From an uncultured Clostridium sp. (GTDB lineage: Bacteria; Bacillota; Clostridia; TANB77; CAG-508): a DNA stretch of 41,857 nt. Shown here piece by piece: positions 8,585 to 19,182 of this stretch. The translations under genes and the position numbers were made by a program. The notes below the pieces were generated by a model that worked only from the letters and a program-made list of their open reading frames with translations, was not told where the DNA came from and did not search any database. The stretch covers positions 1 to 41,857 of the forward strand of contig CAMMLS010000006.1 in NCBI GenBank assembly GCA_946497775.1. The letters run 5' to 3'. Every line of letters begins with the position of its first letter. The first letter of the stretch is position 1.

Positions 8585-9680
8585 ATGTGGGGAGATATTG
8601 CAATAGCATTTGTTCTGGCTTTTATAATAGCCTTTGTTGTAACACCATATACAATAAGAATAGCTAAAAAAGTAGGAGCAATAGATTATCCAAAAGATGA
8701 AAGAAGAGTAAACACAAAGCCAATGCCAAGACTCCGGTGGATTAGCGGTAATTGCAGGATTTATTGTTTCAGTTGTTTATTTATTAATTGTAATGAGCAT
8801 AGAAAACACCATAGATTTATTTGGAGAAGAAGTATATTGGCAAAAACTTCTAGGATTTATAATAGGAATAATTATAATAGGGGTAGTATGCTTTATAGAT
8901 GACTCAAAAGGAGGAGTACACCCACTTGTAAAATTAACAGCACAAATAATAGCAGCTGTTGTAATGCTAATATCAGGAGTAAAAATAGAAGGTTTGCAAA
9001 TTCCATTTATTAATGATGCTCCATGGGAAGATGCTTTTTATACGATATTAACAATTGGTTGGATTGTAGGAATAACAAATGCAATAAATTTAATAGATGG
9101 ATTAGATGGATTATCAACAGGGGTAACAATTATTGCATCAATTTCACTACTTATAATATTCTCATTAAATGGTGCTCCATTATTAGCAATTATACTAATT
9201 ACAGCATTAGCAGGAGCACTTATAGGATTTTTGCCGTATAACTTTAATCCGGCAAAAACATTTATAGGAGATGTAGGGTCAGACTTTCTCGGCTTTTCAC
9301 TTGCGGTAATATCCATACTTGGAGTAGCAAAAACATATACAGCAATAGTAATAGTGGCTCCACTTATAGTTTTAGCTCTGCCGGTATTTGATACATTATT
9401 TGCAATAGTAAGAAGAATAGTAAAAGGAAAATCATTAAAAGCTGTAATAATGCCAGATAGAGGTCACTTACATCACAAAATATTGGACAAGGGTTACACA
9501 CAAAAACAAGCAGTTTTAATTTTATATGGTATTAGTGCAACTTTTGGCATGTTTGCCGTGATATTATTAGAGAGCGGAATTTGGAAGGCAATTTCATTTG
9601 CTTTAATGATAGTTGTAGCAATAGCAATAGGATATCATAGTATGTTTAAATTAAAAGAAGAAGATAACAAGAATCAATAA
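8585..9680 (+). CDS. Undecaprenyl-phosphate GlcNAc-1-phosphate transferase (WecA/TagO/MraY family), +1 shift at CGG 8735
   Basis: Enzymes of this family attach a sugar-1-phosphate to undecaprenyl phosphate, the first step of wall teichoic acid or polysaccharide synthesis. ATG 8585 follows GAGGT. The frame reads to PMPRL, then CGG 8735-8737. Skipping C8735 gives GGT GGA, restoring the PMPRLGGLAV signature whose Gly pair is nearly invariant. The rest then continues unbroken: DDSKGGVHPL, NAINLIDGLDGLSTG, VFDTLFAIVRR, PDRGHLHHKI. With the shift the protein is about 364 residues with about ten membrane segments, normal for the family. TagO/WecA is favoured over MraY because of the PDRGHLHHK ending motif and adjacent glycosyltransferase. 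Confidence 0.88.
8735..8738 (+). other. +1 frameshift site CTC-CGG-T in the wecA/tagO-like gene
   Basis: The zero-frame codon is CGG at codon 51. The +1 frame reads GGT (Gly), completing the conserved RLGG motif. The zero frame would continue out of phase to a stop at 8900-8902. Confidence 0.9.
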
Positions 9681-9690
9681 AGGAGGACAT

Positions 9691-10764
9691 ATGGAAAAAG
9701 TAACGATTATAATACCAATATACAATGTAGAAAAATATTTAAGAGAAGCAATAGAATCTGCAATTAATCAGACATATAAAAATTTAGAGATAATATTAGT
9801 AGACGATGGTTCAACAGATAATTCAGGGAGAATATGTGATGAATACATTTCAGTAGATGAAAGAATAAAAGTTATTCATAAGAAAAATGGTGGATTATCA
9901 GATGCAAGAAATGCAGGATTAGACAATTGCACAGGTGAATATATAATGTTCCTAGATTCAGACGATTTTTTAGAACCTGACGCAGTAGAAAATATGCATA
10001 AAGAAATAGTAGAAAAAGATGCTGATTATGTAATAGGAAACTATATAAATGCCACAGAAGAAGGAGAAAAATGGGAAAAACCAGTATTTGATTTAGAAAA
10101 ATATAAGCCATTTAAATTATCAATACACGATTATATGAATTCTTTTTTTATAATGAATTCAAGCGTATGTAACAAAATATTTAAGAAAGAATTTATAGAT
10201 GAATTAAATTTAAGATTTGTTGTAGGATTACCAGCAGAAGATGCAATTTTTACTACATATTGCTTTATAAAATCAGAAAAAGTATATTATATACCAAACT
10301 TAGTATTTAATTACAGACAAAGGAAAGGTGGCTCAATAAGTAGCAGTTGCTCAAGAGAATATTTTAGAGGAATAAATAAGGCATATCGAATAATATATGA
10401 AAATTTTAAAGACAATGGGAATTTAGGCTATTATAGATATTTTTATGCTAAAAGTATGAACTATATGATTTATAAATTTATAGATTCTACATTATTAAAT
10501 GATGCAGAGAGAAAAGAAGTTCTGCAAGAAATGTTATGGTTTTATAAATTAACAATAGAGATAGAAGTTAAACCATGCCAAAAAGCAGTAGAAAAAATAA
10601 TAGGAAGAATTATAAATGGAGACTATGTAATAGCACTTAAATATTGCGAAGTATTAAGAGAATCTAGAACATATATGACAATGCAAGAAAAAGAAAAAAT
10701 GTCAAAACCAGGACCTGATATGTATAAAGAATTATCAAAATTAGATGCAAAATATTCAAAATAA
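9691..10764 (+). CDS. Glycosyltransferase family 2 (357 aa)
   Basis: This is a GT-A fold glycosyltransferase acting at the cytoplasmic face of the membrane. The N-terminus VTIIIPIYNVEKYLREAI, LVDDGSTDNSG, NGGLSDARNAGL and the DSDD metal-binding motif (FLDSDDFLEPD, about residues 87-97) are all intact. ATG 9691 follows AAAGGAGG, 10 nt after the transferase gene, so the two are co-transcribed. The context points to synthesis of a surface polysaccharide or teichoic-acid-like polymer. The donor and acceptor sugars cannot be told from the sequence. Confidence 0.92.
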   Translation: MEKVTIIIPIYNVEKYLREAIESAINQTYKNLEIILVDDGSTDNSGRICDEYISVDERIKVIHKKNGGLSDARNAGLDNCTGEYIMFLDSDDFLEPDAVENMHKEIVEKDADYVIGNYINATEEGEKWEKPVFDLEKYKPFKLSIHDYMNSFFIMNSSVCNKIFKKEFIDELNLRFVVGLPAEDAIFTTYCFIKSEKVYYIPNLVFNYRQRKGGSISSSCSREYFRGINKAYRIIYENFKDNGNLGYYRYFYAKSMNYMIYKFIDSTLLNDAERKEVLQEMLWFYKLTIEIEVKPCQKAVEKIIGRIINGDYVIALKYCEVLRESRTYMTMQEKEKMSKPGPDMYKELSKLDAKYSK

Positions 10765-10770
10765 TTAAAT

Positions 10771-10805
10771 AAAAAGGAACATATTTTTTAATATGTTCCT
10801 TTTTA
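10771..10805. terminator. Bidirectional terminator between convergent glycosyltransferase genes
   Basis: AAAAAGGAACATATT pairs with AATATGTTCCTTTTT across TTTT. It serves the GT2 gene on the plus strand and the GT4 gene on the minus strand. Confidence 0.85.
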
Positions 10806-10806
10806 T

Positions 10807-11859
10807 TTAATTAAAGAAAAAATCCATATAAAGCTTCTTAAAGTTTGTACTGTCTAATGAATGTGAACATTTAATATTTTCATCTGAAAGCTTTTTAAAT
10901 AAATCGCGGTTTTCATACAATTTAATTATTGCATTTTTTAGATTTTTTCTTATAATTTCATCATCTGTTGTAGTTCTATCACCAATAATAAATTCTTTTT
11001 GCAAATCACCAAGAACTTCTGGAACAATTCCAACATCTGTTGCAATAACAGGTACACCACAAGACACAGCTTCTAATACTGGAATTGGAGTACCTTCTTG
11101 ATAAGAACAAGTAACATATATGTCAATAGTTTTGTAATAGTCAGGCATTTGGTCATTTGGTGTAAATTTAATTTGTTTATCTGCAAATACTCTTTTTATA
11201 TTATAACCTGAATTTTCTAAATCTTCTAAAACTGGTTCTAAAATAGTATGAAGCCCTTTATAATCTATATTTGATTTGTCTTTGCTATTCCAAGCAGAGT
11301 TTCCTACCCAACCTATTATAATTGGTCTGCTTGAAATGTTTTCGATATCAAAACGCTCTAAATTCATTGGCACGAATGTATTTATATTAAAAGTATCTGA
11401 TATAATAGTTTCAGGTTTTTTATATTCTGAAATATTACAATATATATCATAAAGCTTTTTAGAAATTGTGTAATATTTTCTTGAAAACTTATTAAAAACA
11501 TCTTTATACTGTTCAATTTCTTTCTTAGATAAAAACATATGGTCATTAACCGCAGTAGTTATCTTTTTAGAAAAGAAATCAACATATTCATCATAATTAA
11601 TATTACGAGATATTAAATCTTGTTTAAATTTATCAGAATTAAAAGAAAGTAGATTTTTACGCCATAAAAAGTGAATATAGTCGTAATCTTTTACATCTTC
11701 TAAAAGCATAAACAAATCATCATTATAAGGCTCTACATGAATTGCAAAAATATCAATATCAATAACATCTTGTAGTTCTTTTTTCATTAAATTGGCAACA
11801 TTATGAAATGCCCAATTTGGAACATCAATTATAATAGCCATTTTCTTTTTTATTTCCAT
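10807..11859 (-). CDS. Glycosyltransferase family 4 (350 aa)
   Basis: The C-terminal half carries the GT-B donor-binding site typical of GT4: MPDYYKTIDIYV, then YQEGTPIPVLEAVSCG with the EAxxCG nucleotide-sugar motif, and PVIATDVGIVPEV. The N-terminal half (AIIIDVPNWAFHNVANLM) is the acceptor domain and is less conserved. ATG 11859 follows AAGGAGGT. The gene faces the GT2 gene tail to tail. It probably belongs to the same surface glycan programme, but the substrate is unknown. Confidence 0.88.
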   Translation of the reverse strand: MEIKKKMAIIIDVPNWAFHNVANLMKKELQDVIDIDIFAIHVEPYNDDLFMLLEDVKDYDYIHFLWRKNLLSFNSDKFKQDLISRNINYDEYVDFFSKKITTAVNDHMFLSKKEIEQYKDVFNKFSRKYYTISKKLYDIYCNISEYKKPETIISDTFNINTFVPMNLERFDIENISSRPIIIGWVGNSAWNSKDKSNIDYKGLHTILEPVLEDLENSGYNIKRVFADKQIKFTPNDQMPDYYKTIDIYVTCSYQEGTPIPVLEAVSCGVPVIATDVGIVPEVLGDLQKEFIIGDRTTTDDEIIRKNLKNAIIKLYENRDLFKKLSDENIKCSHSLDSTNFKKLYMDFFFN

Positions 11860-11916
11860 AGTTTACCTCCTTAAAACATTATATAAAAAAAAGTTATATA
11901 AATCAATAGAGAATAA

Positions 11917-11946
11917 TAAAAGAGGTTCAAATATGAACCTCTTTTA
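11917..11946 (-). terminator. Terminator after the small membrane protein gene
   Basis: AAAAGAGGTTCA pairs with TGAACCTCTTTT directly beyond the stop at 11950 on the minus strand. Confidence 0.8.
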
Positions 11947-11949
11947 TTT

Positions 11950-12225
11950 CTACCTAGTATAGATAATAATAAATAGCGGAATAGTTGCAACTAATAAACT
12001 GATTATATAAAATACAGTATCAAGAATACTACCAGCAAAAAGGGAAACTATAATTAAAACTATCGAAAAAAGTATAGCTAGAAATCCCCAATAAGCTGCC
12101 CGCTGTAAAAAACTAGAGCTAGTGCTCGTAGAATACCTAAACAGGTAGATACATGTTACAATTAAAAGAAAAAAATGAATTAATTGTAACAATAACCGGA
12201 TAACATTAAAAAGTTCGTCAATCAT
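11950..12225 (-). CDS. Small three-helix membrane protein, unknown (91 aa), with two ordinary CGG codons
   Basis: The start is set at ATG 12225 because AAGGAGG lies 9 nt upstream; a longer frame to 12267 has no such site. There are three hydrophobic stretches (about residues 9-29, 45-66 and 69-89). I do not recognise a family. Codons 10 (12198-12196, Arg in NVIRLL) and 42 (12102-12100, Arg in LQRAAY) are CGG. A +1 shift at the first would hit a stop within six codons, so the gene requires ordinary CGG decoding. With its own terminator and this codon choice it looks like an acquired gene. Confidence 0.6.
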   Translation of the reverse strand: MIDELFNVIRLLLQLIHFFLLIVTCIYLFRYSTSTSSSFLQRAAYWGFLAILFSIVLIIVSLFAGSILDTVFYIISLLVATIPLFIIIYTR

Positions 12226-12357
12226 GTTGCTTATCCTCCTTGCAAAAATATGCTTTACATAATACAATTATACCATAAAATTAATATAAAATCAAAAAAT
12301 GTACATTGTTAAATAAAAATATGATATAATTAATCTAAATTATTGGAGAGGAAAACA

Positions 12358-14275
12358 ATGGCAAAAAAACTATTAATAACAGAAAAACCATCGGTAGCAA
12401 TGGAATTTGCAAAAGTGCTAAAAGCAAATGGTGTAAGAAAAAATGGATATTTAGAATCAAATGAATGGGTAATAACATGGTGTGTTGGGCATTTAGTTAC
12501 AATGTCTTATCCAGAAAAATATGACGAAAAGTATAAATATTGGAGATTAGATACCCTTCCATTTATGCCAAAGGAATATAAATACGAGGTTATACCAGCA
12601 GTAGAGAATCAATTTAATATAATAAAAGGATTATTTTCAAGAGACGACATAGATACAATATATGTTGGCACTGACTCTGGGCGAGAGGGAGAATACATAT
12701 ATAGGCTAGTAGCACAAATGACGAATGTGCAAGGGAAAGAACAAAAAAGAATATGGATAGATTCACAAACAGAAGAGGAAATATTAAGAGGAATAAACGA
12801 GGCAAAAAATCTAGATGAGTACAATAGCCTTTCAGATTCAGCATATTTAAGGGCAAGAGAAGATTATTTAATTGGTATTAATTTTTCTAGGTTGTTATCT
12901 GTTATATATGGAAGAAGAGTAGCAGGAGACCTAGGAGAAGATAGAATAGTAATTTCTGTTGGTAGAGTTATGACTTGCGTACTAGGAATGATTGTTCAAA
13001 GGGAAAGAGAGATTAGAAATTTTGTTAGAACTAAGTATTATAAAATTAATCGGAGATTTCGGAAATGAAAACAGTAGCTTTAAGGCAGAGTGGAAAGTAG
13101 ACGAAAATTCTAGTATGTATAATTCAAACAAATTATATAATGATAATGGATTTAAAAAGTTAGATGATGCAGAAAAATTTATTGATACACTAAAAGGAAA
13201 AAATGCAACAGTTTTAGAAATTAAAAAAAGTAAGCAAAAAGAAAATCCACCATTATTATTTAATTTAGCAGAAATACAAAATGAGTGTACAAAATTGTTT
13301 AAAATTAAGCCAGATGAAACACTTGAAATTATTCAAAATTTGTATGAAAAAAAGTTAGTTACATATCCAAGAACAGATGCAAGAGTATTGTCAACTGCAA
13401 TAGCAAAAGAGATTACTAAAAATCTAAACGGATTAGCTAAAAACTTTAAAGATGATGAAATTAAAGGGTATATTAAGAAAATGGTAGATGAAAAATATAA
13501 AACAGATTTAGTAAAAACTAAGTATGTAGATGATAGTAAAATAACAGACCATTATGCTATTATTCCAACAGGACAAGGACTAGAAAATTACGAGGGATTA
13601 AATGAACTTAACAAAGATGTGTATAAATTAATTGTTAAAAGGTTCTTGGCAATTTTTTATCCACCTGCTGAGTTTAATAAGGTTAATATTACAATAGGAA
13701 TAGAAAAAGAAAAATTTTATGCTAATGGTAGAGTTTGCACGAAAAAAGGTTATCAAGAGATTTTAAAAAATTCTAAAAAATCATCTGAAAATTCAGATAG
13801 TACAGATAATGTTGAAATTCTAAATAGCTTAAAAAAAGGAATAGAGATAGAGGTAAAAGAAATAGCTACTAAGGAAGCGGAAACATCTCCTCCAACAAGA
13901 TATAATTCAGGTTCAATTATACTTGCTATGGAGAATGCCGGAAAGCTAATTGAAGATGAAGAACTAAGGGAACAAATTAAAGGCGCTGGAATTGGAACTA
14001 GTGCAACAAGGGCAGAGATTATAAAAAAACTAGAAAAAATTAAATATATAGACATAAATAACAAAACACAGATAATTACACCTACTAAAAAGGGTGAAAC
14101 TATATATGATGTAGTGAATATGTCTATGGCAGATATGCTAAATCCGAAACTTACCGCTAGTTGGGAGAAGGGATTAGAAATGGTGGCTAAAAAGGAAATT
14201 CAGCCAGAGGAGTTTATGGAGAAGCTTGAAAAATATATAAAGCAAAAGGTAGATAGGTTGGTTGTGAAGATATAG
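12358..14275 (+). CDS. topB: DNA topoisomerase III-type type IA topoisomerase, +1 shift at CGG 13051
   Basis: Type IA topoisomerases cut and pass single strands through a 5'-phosphotyrosine. ATG 12358 follows GGAGAGG; a TTG at 12343 lacks a site. The Toprim domain is seen as LLITEKPSVAMEFAKVL and VGTDSGREGEYIYR. The zero frame ends at TGA 13066 after CGG 13051-13053. Skipping C13051 gives YYKINGDFG and runs on to the catalytic segment LVTYPRTDAR and GIGTSATRAEII, ending at 14275. With the shift the protein is about 638 residues, typical of TopB. Without it there is no catalytic tyrosine. Glycine is residue 232. Confidence 0.9.
13051..13054 (+). other. +1 frameshift site AAT-CGG-A in topB
   Basis: The zero-frame CGG is codon 232; the +1 frame reads GGA (Gly). 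The zero-frame stop TGA is at 13066-13068. Confidence 0.88.
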
Positions 14276-14308
14276 GGATATTTATGAATAAAATTTTCCA
14301 AAAATAAC

Positions 14309-14337
14309 TTGTACAAATTAGATAAATGTGATATAAA
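14309..14337 (+). promoter_or_regulatory. Putative promoter of the two-component system
   Basis: TTGTAC 14309-14314, a 17-nt spacer and TATAAA 14332-14337 stand about 50 nt upstream of the response regulator start. Confidence 0.55.
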
Positions 14338-14384
14338 TATGCATATATGAATTAGTGTTTAACTAAAAAGGACGTGATATATCA

Positions 14385-15113
14385 ATGGAAGAAAATTTAG
14401 ATAATAAAAAGACTATACTTATAGTAGATGATGAAAAACCTATTGTAGAGATATTAATGTATAATTTGCAAAGAGAAGGTTATAACACATTAGAGGCAAA
14501 TGATGGCTTAGAGGCTGTTAATATTGCATTAGAGAAAAAGCCAGATTTGATTTTACTTGATATAATGCTTCCTAAAATGGATGGACTAGCTGTTTGTAAA
14601 AGAATTAGACATTCTCTTCCTAATGTTCCTATTTTAATGCTTACTGCTAAGGCAGAGGAAATTGATAAAATTTTAGGACTAGAATTAGGTGCAGATGATT
14701 ATATTACAAAACCATTTAGTGTAAGAGAGCTTATGGCAAGAATTAAGGCTAATTTAAGAAAAATCGAGGCTAATAACTTAAAAGATGATGGCTCTAAAGA
14801 TGATTCAAATAGTAATGTTATGAAAGTTGGCGATTTAACATTAAATTTAGATAAATTCGAAGTTAAAGTTAAAGGACAATCTGTAGATTTAACTTTAAGA
14901 GAGTTTGAAGTTCTTAAATATCTAGCAGGACAGCCAGGACAAGTTGTAACAAGAGAAATACTTCTTGAAAAAGTTTGGGGATATGAATATTATGGGGATA
15001 TAAGAACAGTTGATGTTACTGTGAGAAGAATTAGGGAGAAAATAGAAAAAGACACCTCAAATCCAAAAATTTTAATAACAAAAAGAGGAGTAGGTTATTA
15101 TATTGCAACATAG
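14385..15113 (+). CDS. OmpR/PhoB family response regulator (242 aa)
   Basis: The receiver domain is at about residues 9-125: the acidic pocket sits in ILIVDDEKP, the phospho-acceptor is Asp59 in LILLDIMLP, with the conserved MLTAK and DYITKPF segments. The C-terminal winged helix (about 145-240) has the LTLREFEVLKYLA and TVDVTVRRIREKIE signatures. The histidine kinase follows, separated by a hairpin. The PAS-containing HAMP kinase partner suggests a PhoB/PhoR or WalR/WalK-type pair. Its start is ATG 14385; the ribosome site (AAGGACG) is modest. Confidence 0.93.
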   Translation: MEENLDNKKTILIVDDEKPIVEILMYNLQREGYNTLEANDGLEAVNIALEKKPDLILLDIMLPKMDGLAVCKRIRHSLPNVPILMLTAKAEEIDKILGLELGADDYITKPFSVRELMARIKANLRKIEANNLKDDGSKDDSNSNVMKVGDLTLNLDKFEVKVKGQSVDLTLREFEVLKYLAGQPGQVVTREILLEKVWGYEYYGDIRTVDVTVRRIREKIEKDTSNPKILITKRGVGYYIAT

Positions 15114-15129
15114 AAGTAAATAATAAAGA

Positions 15130-15160
15130 TTAGGGTGGCTAAAAGCTACCCTAAAATTTT
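15130..15160 (+). terminator. Hairpin attenuator between response regulator and kinase
   Basis: TTAGGGTGGCT pairs with AGCTACCCTAA (one G-T pair) across a 2-nt loop and is followed by AATTTTT. It may lower kinase expression relative to the regulator. Confidence 0.65.
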
Positions 15161-15180
15161 TAAAGCAGAAGGGAATTAAA

Positions 15181-16636
15181 ATGAAAAATATACAAACACA
15201 AATAATTTTAATATTTACATTATTAGGTATAGCAGTAATGGCGGGGTTGGGAATATTTTACAATTGCCAACTACAAGGCTTAGAAGTGCAAGTTAATTCA
15301 AATTTAGATATTGCCGAAGCACTAGAAGCAGAAATTATGCAAATAAGACAAATAACAATTTATGCAATATTACTATTTGCAATAATTGCAGTAGTAATAG
15401 GTCTTTTTGTTAGAAAACTAATAATAAAACCAATGTATAAGTTAACTAAAAATGCGACAGAAATTGCAGAAGGTAAAATGGTCGATATGAACAATATGAT
15501 GCCACAAAAAATAAGAACAGATATCGATGATTTAGTTCAAGCTTTTTGCAAAATGAATAATGAACTAAATGAAAAATTTAATGAAGCAACACGTCAAAAA
15601 AAGCAGATAGAAACAATTTTACTTCATATGACAGATGGTATTATAGCATTTGATATAGATGGTGAGATTATACATATTAATCCAGCTGCAAAGAATTTAT
15701 TAGGATTAGAAGATACAGAGAATAGTTTTGACAAAATATTTAATAAACTAGATTTAAGTATGAATATAGAAAAAATAATATATTTAGAGAACTGGACTTC
15801 GACTGAGCAAAAAATAAATGTAAAAGATAGATATGTAAATTTATTATTTGCACCATTTAAAGACGAAAATGATAGACCCGCAGGAGTAATTGCGGTTATC
15901 CAAGATATAACAGAACATGTAAGACTAGATAATATGAGAAAAGAATTCGTAGCAGATGTCTCACACGAACTTAAAACACCAATTACATCAATAATGGGAT
16001 ATGCAGACACATTATTAGAGGGAGAATATGAAAAAGACATACAAGAAAGATTTTTAAGTGTAATTTCATCAGAAGCTAAAAGGATGGCAAGACTAGTTAA
16101 TGATTTATTAACACTTTCTAAATATGATAATAAAGAAAATAAATGCGAAAAAACTGAATTTGATTTAGGTGAACTAGTAAAACAAACACAAGAAAGTTTA
16201 GCTCTGGAAATTAAGAAAAAATCGCAGAGTGTGGAATGCTATGTAACAGCAAATGTTCCAATGGTGTATGCAGATAGATATGGAATAGAAAGAGTGGTAA
16301 TTAATATACTAACCAATAGTATTAAATACACACCAGAAGGCGGAAATATAAAAATATATGTTGGATTTGTTTATAATGATGCATATATAAAAATAATAGA
16401 TAATGGAATAGGAATTCCAGAAAAAGATTTATCAAGAATTTTTGAAAGATTTTATAGAGTAGATAAAGCAAGAACCAGAGCCCTTGGAGGAACAGGACTT
16501 CGGACTTTCTATTGCAAAAGAAATATTAGATCAAAATGGAGGAAGTATAGATATAAAAAGCATACAAGATAAAGGTACAGAAGTAGTAATAAGAGTACCA
16601 ACAAAAACATCAGAGACAAGACAAAAAAATGAATAG
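15181..16636 (+). CDS. Sensor histidine kinase (PhoR/WalK type), +1 shift at CGG 16501
   Basis: The protein has two membrane helices (about residues 8-26 and 57-77), a HAMP linker, a PAS domain (about 135-250), the HisKA box SHELKTPITSIMGYADT with His262, and an HATPase domain with NILTNSIKYTPEGG and DNGIGIP. The frame is broken inside the G2 box: GGTGL is followed by CGG 16501-16503. Skipping C16501 restores GGTGLGLSIAKEIL and extends to TAG 16634, giving 484 residues. Zero-frame reading would scramble the ATP lid and stop at 16572. The shifted Gly441 is essentially invariant in this superfamily. Confidence 0.92.
16501..16504 (+). other. +1 frameshift site CTT-CGG-A in the histidine kinase
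   Basis: CGG interrupts the G2 box; the +1 frame reads GGA (Gly441) and restores GTGLGLSIAK. This is the clearest case for glycine as the decoded residue. Confidence 0.93.
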
Positions 16637-16702
16637 CAATCTTGATAATAAAACAATACTAAGGTATAATAGATATACTACTTAAAAAGAAAGGAAAATA
16701 AA

Positions 16703-17356
16703 ATGAAACCTGAGATAAATCCAAAGTTAAAAGAAGTATTAGAATGGACATACTGCATAATTATAGCAGTTATACTAGCTTTATTGGTTAAGTATTATAT
16801 AGGAATTCCAACAGTAGTACAACAAGTTTCAATGAATCCTACATTATATGAAGGACAAAGACTTTTATTAGATAGAACGGTAAGAACATTCCATAGACAA
16901 TTAAACAGAGGAGATATAGTAACATTTGAATCTCCAAGCGATTTGCATATAACGTCATATGAAGCTGATTTTGATTACCCAGTTGCAAAATATGAGAATG
17001 AACCACAAGGATTACTAAACAGGTTTACATACTATGTTTTAGAAACTACAAAAGAAAGTTTTATAAAAAGAGTAATAGGTTTGCCAGGAGAACATGTAAA
17101 AATAGAAAATGGAAAAGTATATATAAATGGAGAAGAATTAGAAGAACCATATCTAGCAGATAATGTTGTAACAGAATCAATAAATGGAGGAATATTTGTT
17201 GATTTAGTTGTACCAGAAGGGACTGTATTTTTATTGGGAGACAATAGACCAGAAAGCACAGATAGCAGATCATTTGGCTGCATTCCATTAGAAAAAATAG
17301 AAAGTAGAGTATTAATAAGATTTTGGCCACTAAATTTATTTGGAACAGTTGACTAA
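16703..17356 (+). CDS. lepB: Signal peptidase I (217 aa)
   Basis: This membrane serine-lysine protease removes signal peptides from secreted proteins. One N-terminal membrane helix (about residues 14-34) precedes the catalytic Ser43 in VSMNPTL and Lys122 in FIKRVIGLPG. The box E segment LLGDNRPESTDSRSFG is intact. ATG 16703 follows AAAGGAA. It is 12 nt before holB, suggesting an operon of lepB, holB, ricT and the ferredoxin gene. Confidence 0.96.
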   Translation: MKPEINPKLKEVLEWTYCIIIAVILALLVKYYIGIPTVVQQVSMNPTLYEGQRLLLDRTVRTFHRQLNRGDIVTFESPSDLHITSYEADFDYPVAKYENEPQGLLNRFTYYVLETTKESFIKRVIGLPGEHVKIENGKVYINGEELEEPYLADNVVTESINGGIFVDLVVPEGTVFLLGDNRPESTDSRSFGCIPLEKIESRVLIRFWPLNLFGTVD

Positions 17357-17367
17357 TAGGAGGAACA

Positions 17368-18277
17368 ATGGCTTTTGAAAAAATATTAGGAAATGAAAAA
17401 GTAAAAGAAACTTTACTAAAAACTATAAAATCAAATACAGTGTCACATGGTTACATGTTTGTTGGAAAAGAAGGAATTGGGAAAATGCTATTTGCAAAAG
17501 AATTTGCTAAAATAATACTGTGCCAAAATGCAGACAAACCCTGTGATAAGTGCAAATCTTGTATAGAATTTAACCGGAAACAATAATCCTGATATAAAAA
17601 TAATAGAGCCAGATGGAAATTCAATAAAAATAGAGCAAATAAGACTATTAAACTCAAAAATAATAGAAAAACCAATAACATCAAACAGAAAAGTATATAT
17701 AATTAATAATAGCGAGAAAATGACCATAGATGCACAAAATTGTTTATTAAAGACACTAGAAGAACCCCCACAATATGCTACAATAATTCTAATTTGTAGC
17801 AACGAAGCACAGATGCTAACAACAATAAAATCTAGATGTATAAAAATAGTTTTTCAAAAACTAAATAATCAAGAAATAAAAGAATATTTTGAAAAAGAAA
17901 CAAAAGAAACTGTAAGTAATAGAATACAAAAGCTTGCAGAAGGAAGTATTGGAAAGGCTATACAAATTAAAGATAAAGAAGAATTATACAGCAGTATAGA
18001 AAACATAATAAACGAAATAGAAAAAACTTTAAAAAGTCAAATATGGAACATTTCAGATACTATATATAAAAATACAGATGATATTTTTGAAATACTAGAT
18101 TACATGAATATATTATTTTTTGAAAAAGGAAAAACAAATCCCAAATACTTAAATTGTATAGAAATAGTAGAAAATACAAAAAGAAGATTAAAAACAAATA
18201 GTAATTATAATATGACAATAGATAATTTATTATTGCAGATATGGGAGGAAATAAATGAAAAATATAGTAGGAGTTAG
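17368..18277 (+). CDS. holB: DNA polymerase III delta' subunit, +1 shift at CGG 17575
   Basis: Delta' is part of the clamp loader. The N-terminal FEKILGNEKVKETLL, GYMFVGKEGIGKMLFAKEFA (a P-loop-like segment) and the zinc-binding cysteines (CQNADKPCDKCKSC) are in the first frame, which stops at 17584-17586. At CGG 17575-17577 a +1 shift gives EFNGNNNPDIKII, matching the usual NPD segment, and then VYIINNSEKMTIDAQNCLLKTLEEPP. With the shift it is about 302 residues, normal for HolB. The 3' end overlaps the ricT start by 23 nt. The typical holB-ricT order supports the call. Confidence 0.92.
17575..17578 (+). other. +1 frameshift site AAC-CGG-A in holB
   Basis: The zero-frame CGG is codon 70; the +1 frame reads GGA (Gly) and continues to NNNPDIK. 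The zero-frame stop TAA follows three codons after the site. Confidence 0.9.
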
Positions 18278-19169
18278 ATTTAAAAAGCCTGGTAAAATAT
18301 ATTTTTTTGATCCGGGAAATTTAAAAATAAAAAAAGACTCATATGTAATTGTTGAAACTGCAACAGGAGAAGCGTATGGAGAGGCAGTAATAATAAATAG
18401 ATTAATACCAGAAGATAAATTAGTTTCCCCGCTAAAACCGGTAATAAGGATAGCAACATATAAAGATATAAAACATAATGAGGATAATAAGAAAAAAGAA
18501 AAAGAAGCAATGAAAATATGCTTAGAAAAAATAGAAAAACACAAATTAGACATGAAACTAATTGATGTAGAATATAAATTTGATAACTCAAAAATAATAT
18601 TTTATTTCACAGCAGATGGAAGAATAGATTTTAGAGAGCTTGTAAAAGACTTAGCAGCAGTATTTAAAGTAAGAATTGAACTAAGGCAAATAGGAGTAAG
18701 AGATGAAATAAAAAGAATGGGTGGAAATGGAGTGTGTGGAAGAGAACTATGTTGTTGCTCATTCTTAGGAAACTTTGAAACCGTATCAATAAAAATGGCA
18801 AAAGAACAAAATATATCTTTAAATCCTTCTAAAATATCTGGAAATTGTGGTAGATTAATGTGTTGCTTAAAATATGAACAAGAAGCATATGAAGAAAAAC
18901 TAGCCAGATTACCTAAGATAGGTGCAATAGTTAAAACAGAAGATGGACAAGGTGAAGTATGTAGTATAGAAACTTTAAAAGAAAGAGTAAAAGTAAAATT
19001 TAAAGATGGAGATGAAGTTTTTTATAAAAGGTATAATTTGCCAGAAATAACAATAATAAAAAATATAGAGAAAAAACAAGATTTAGCAGAAGATGCAGAA
19101 GACATAAAGGAATTAGAAAAATTAGAAAAACTAGATGAATTAGAAAATTCTAATACAGATGAAATTTAA
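18255..19169 (+). CDS. ricT: RicT/PSP1 C-terminal domain protein (304 aa)
   Basis: RicT (YaaT) is part of the Y-complex (RicT with RicA and RicF) that in Bacillus affects RNase Y processing and development. The signature VCGRELCCCSFL and SGNCGRLMCCLKYE cysteine clusters, which bind Fe-S, are present at roughly residues 159-172 and 195-210. The C-terminus is an acidic low-complexity tail (about 270-304). ATG 18255 has GGAGG 8 nt upstream, inside the end of holB, so translation is probably coupled. Confidence 0.93.
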   Translation: MKNIVGVRFKKPGKIYFFDPGNLKIKKDSYVIVETATGEAYGEAVIINRLIPEDKLVSPLKPVIRIATYKDIKHNEDNKKKEKEAMKICLEKIEKHKLDMKLIDVEYKFDNSKIIFYFTADGRIDFRELVKDLAAVFKVRIELRQIGVRDEIKRMGGNGVCGRELCCCSFLGNFETVSIKMAKEQNISLNPSKISGNCGRLMCCLKYEQEAYEEKLARLPKIGAIVKTEDGQGEVCSIETLKERVKVKFKDGDEVFYKRYNLPEITIIKNIEKKQDLAEDAEDIKELEKLEKLDELENSNTDEI

Positions 19170-19182
19170 GGAGGTGAAAGAA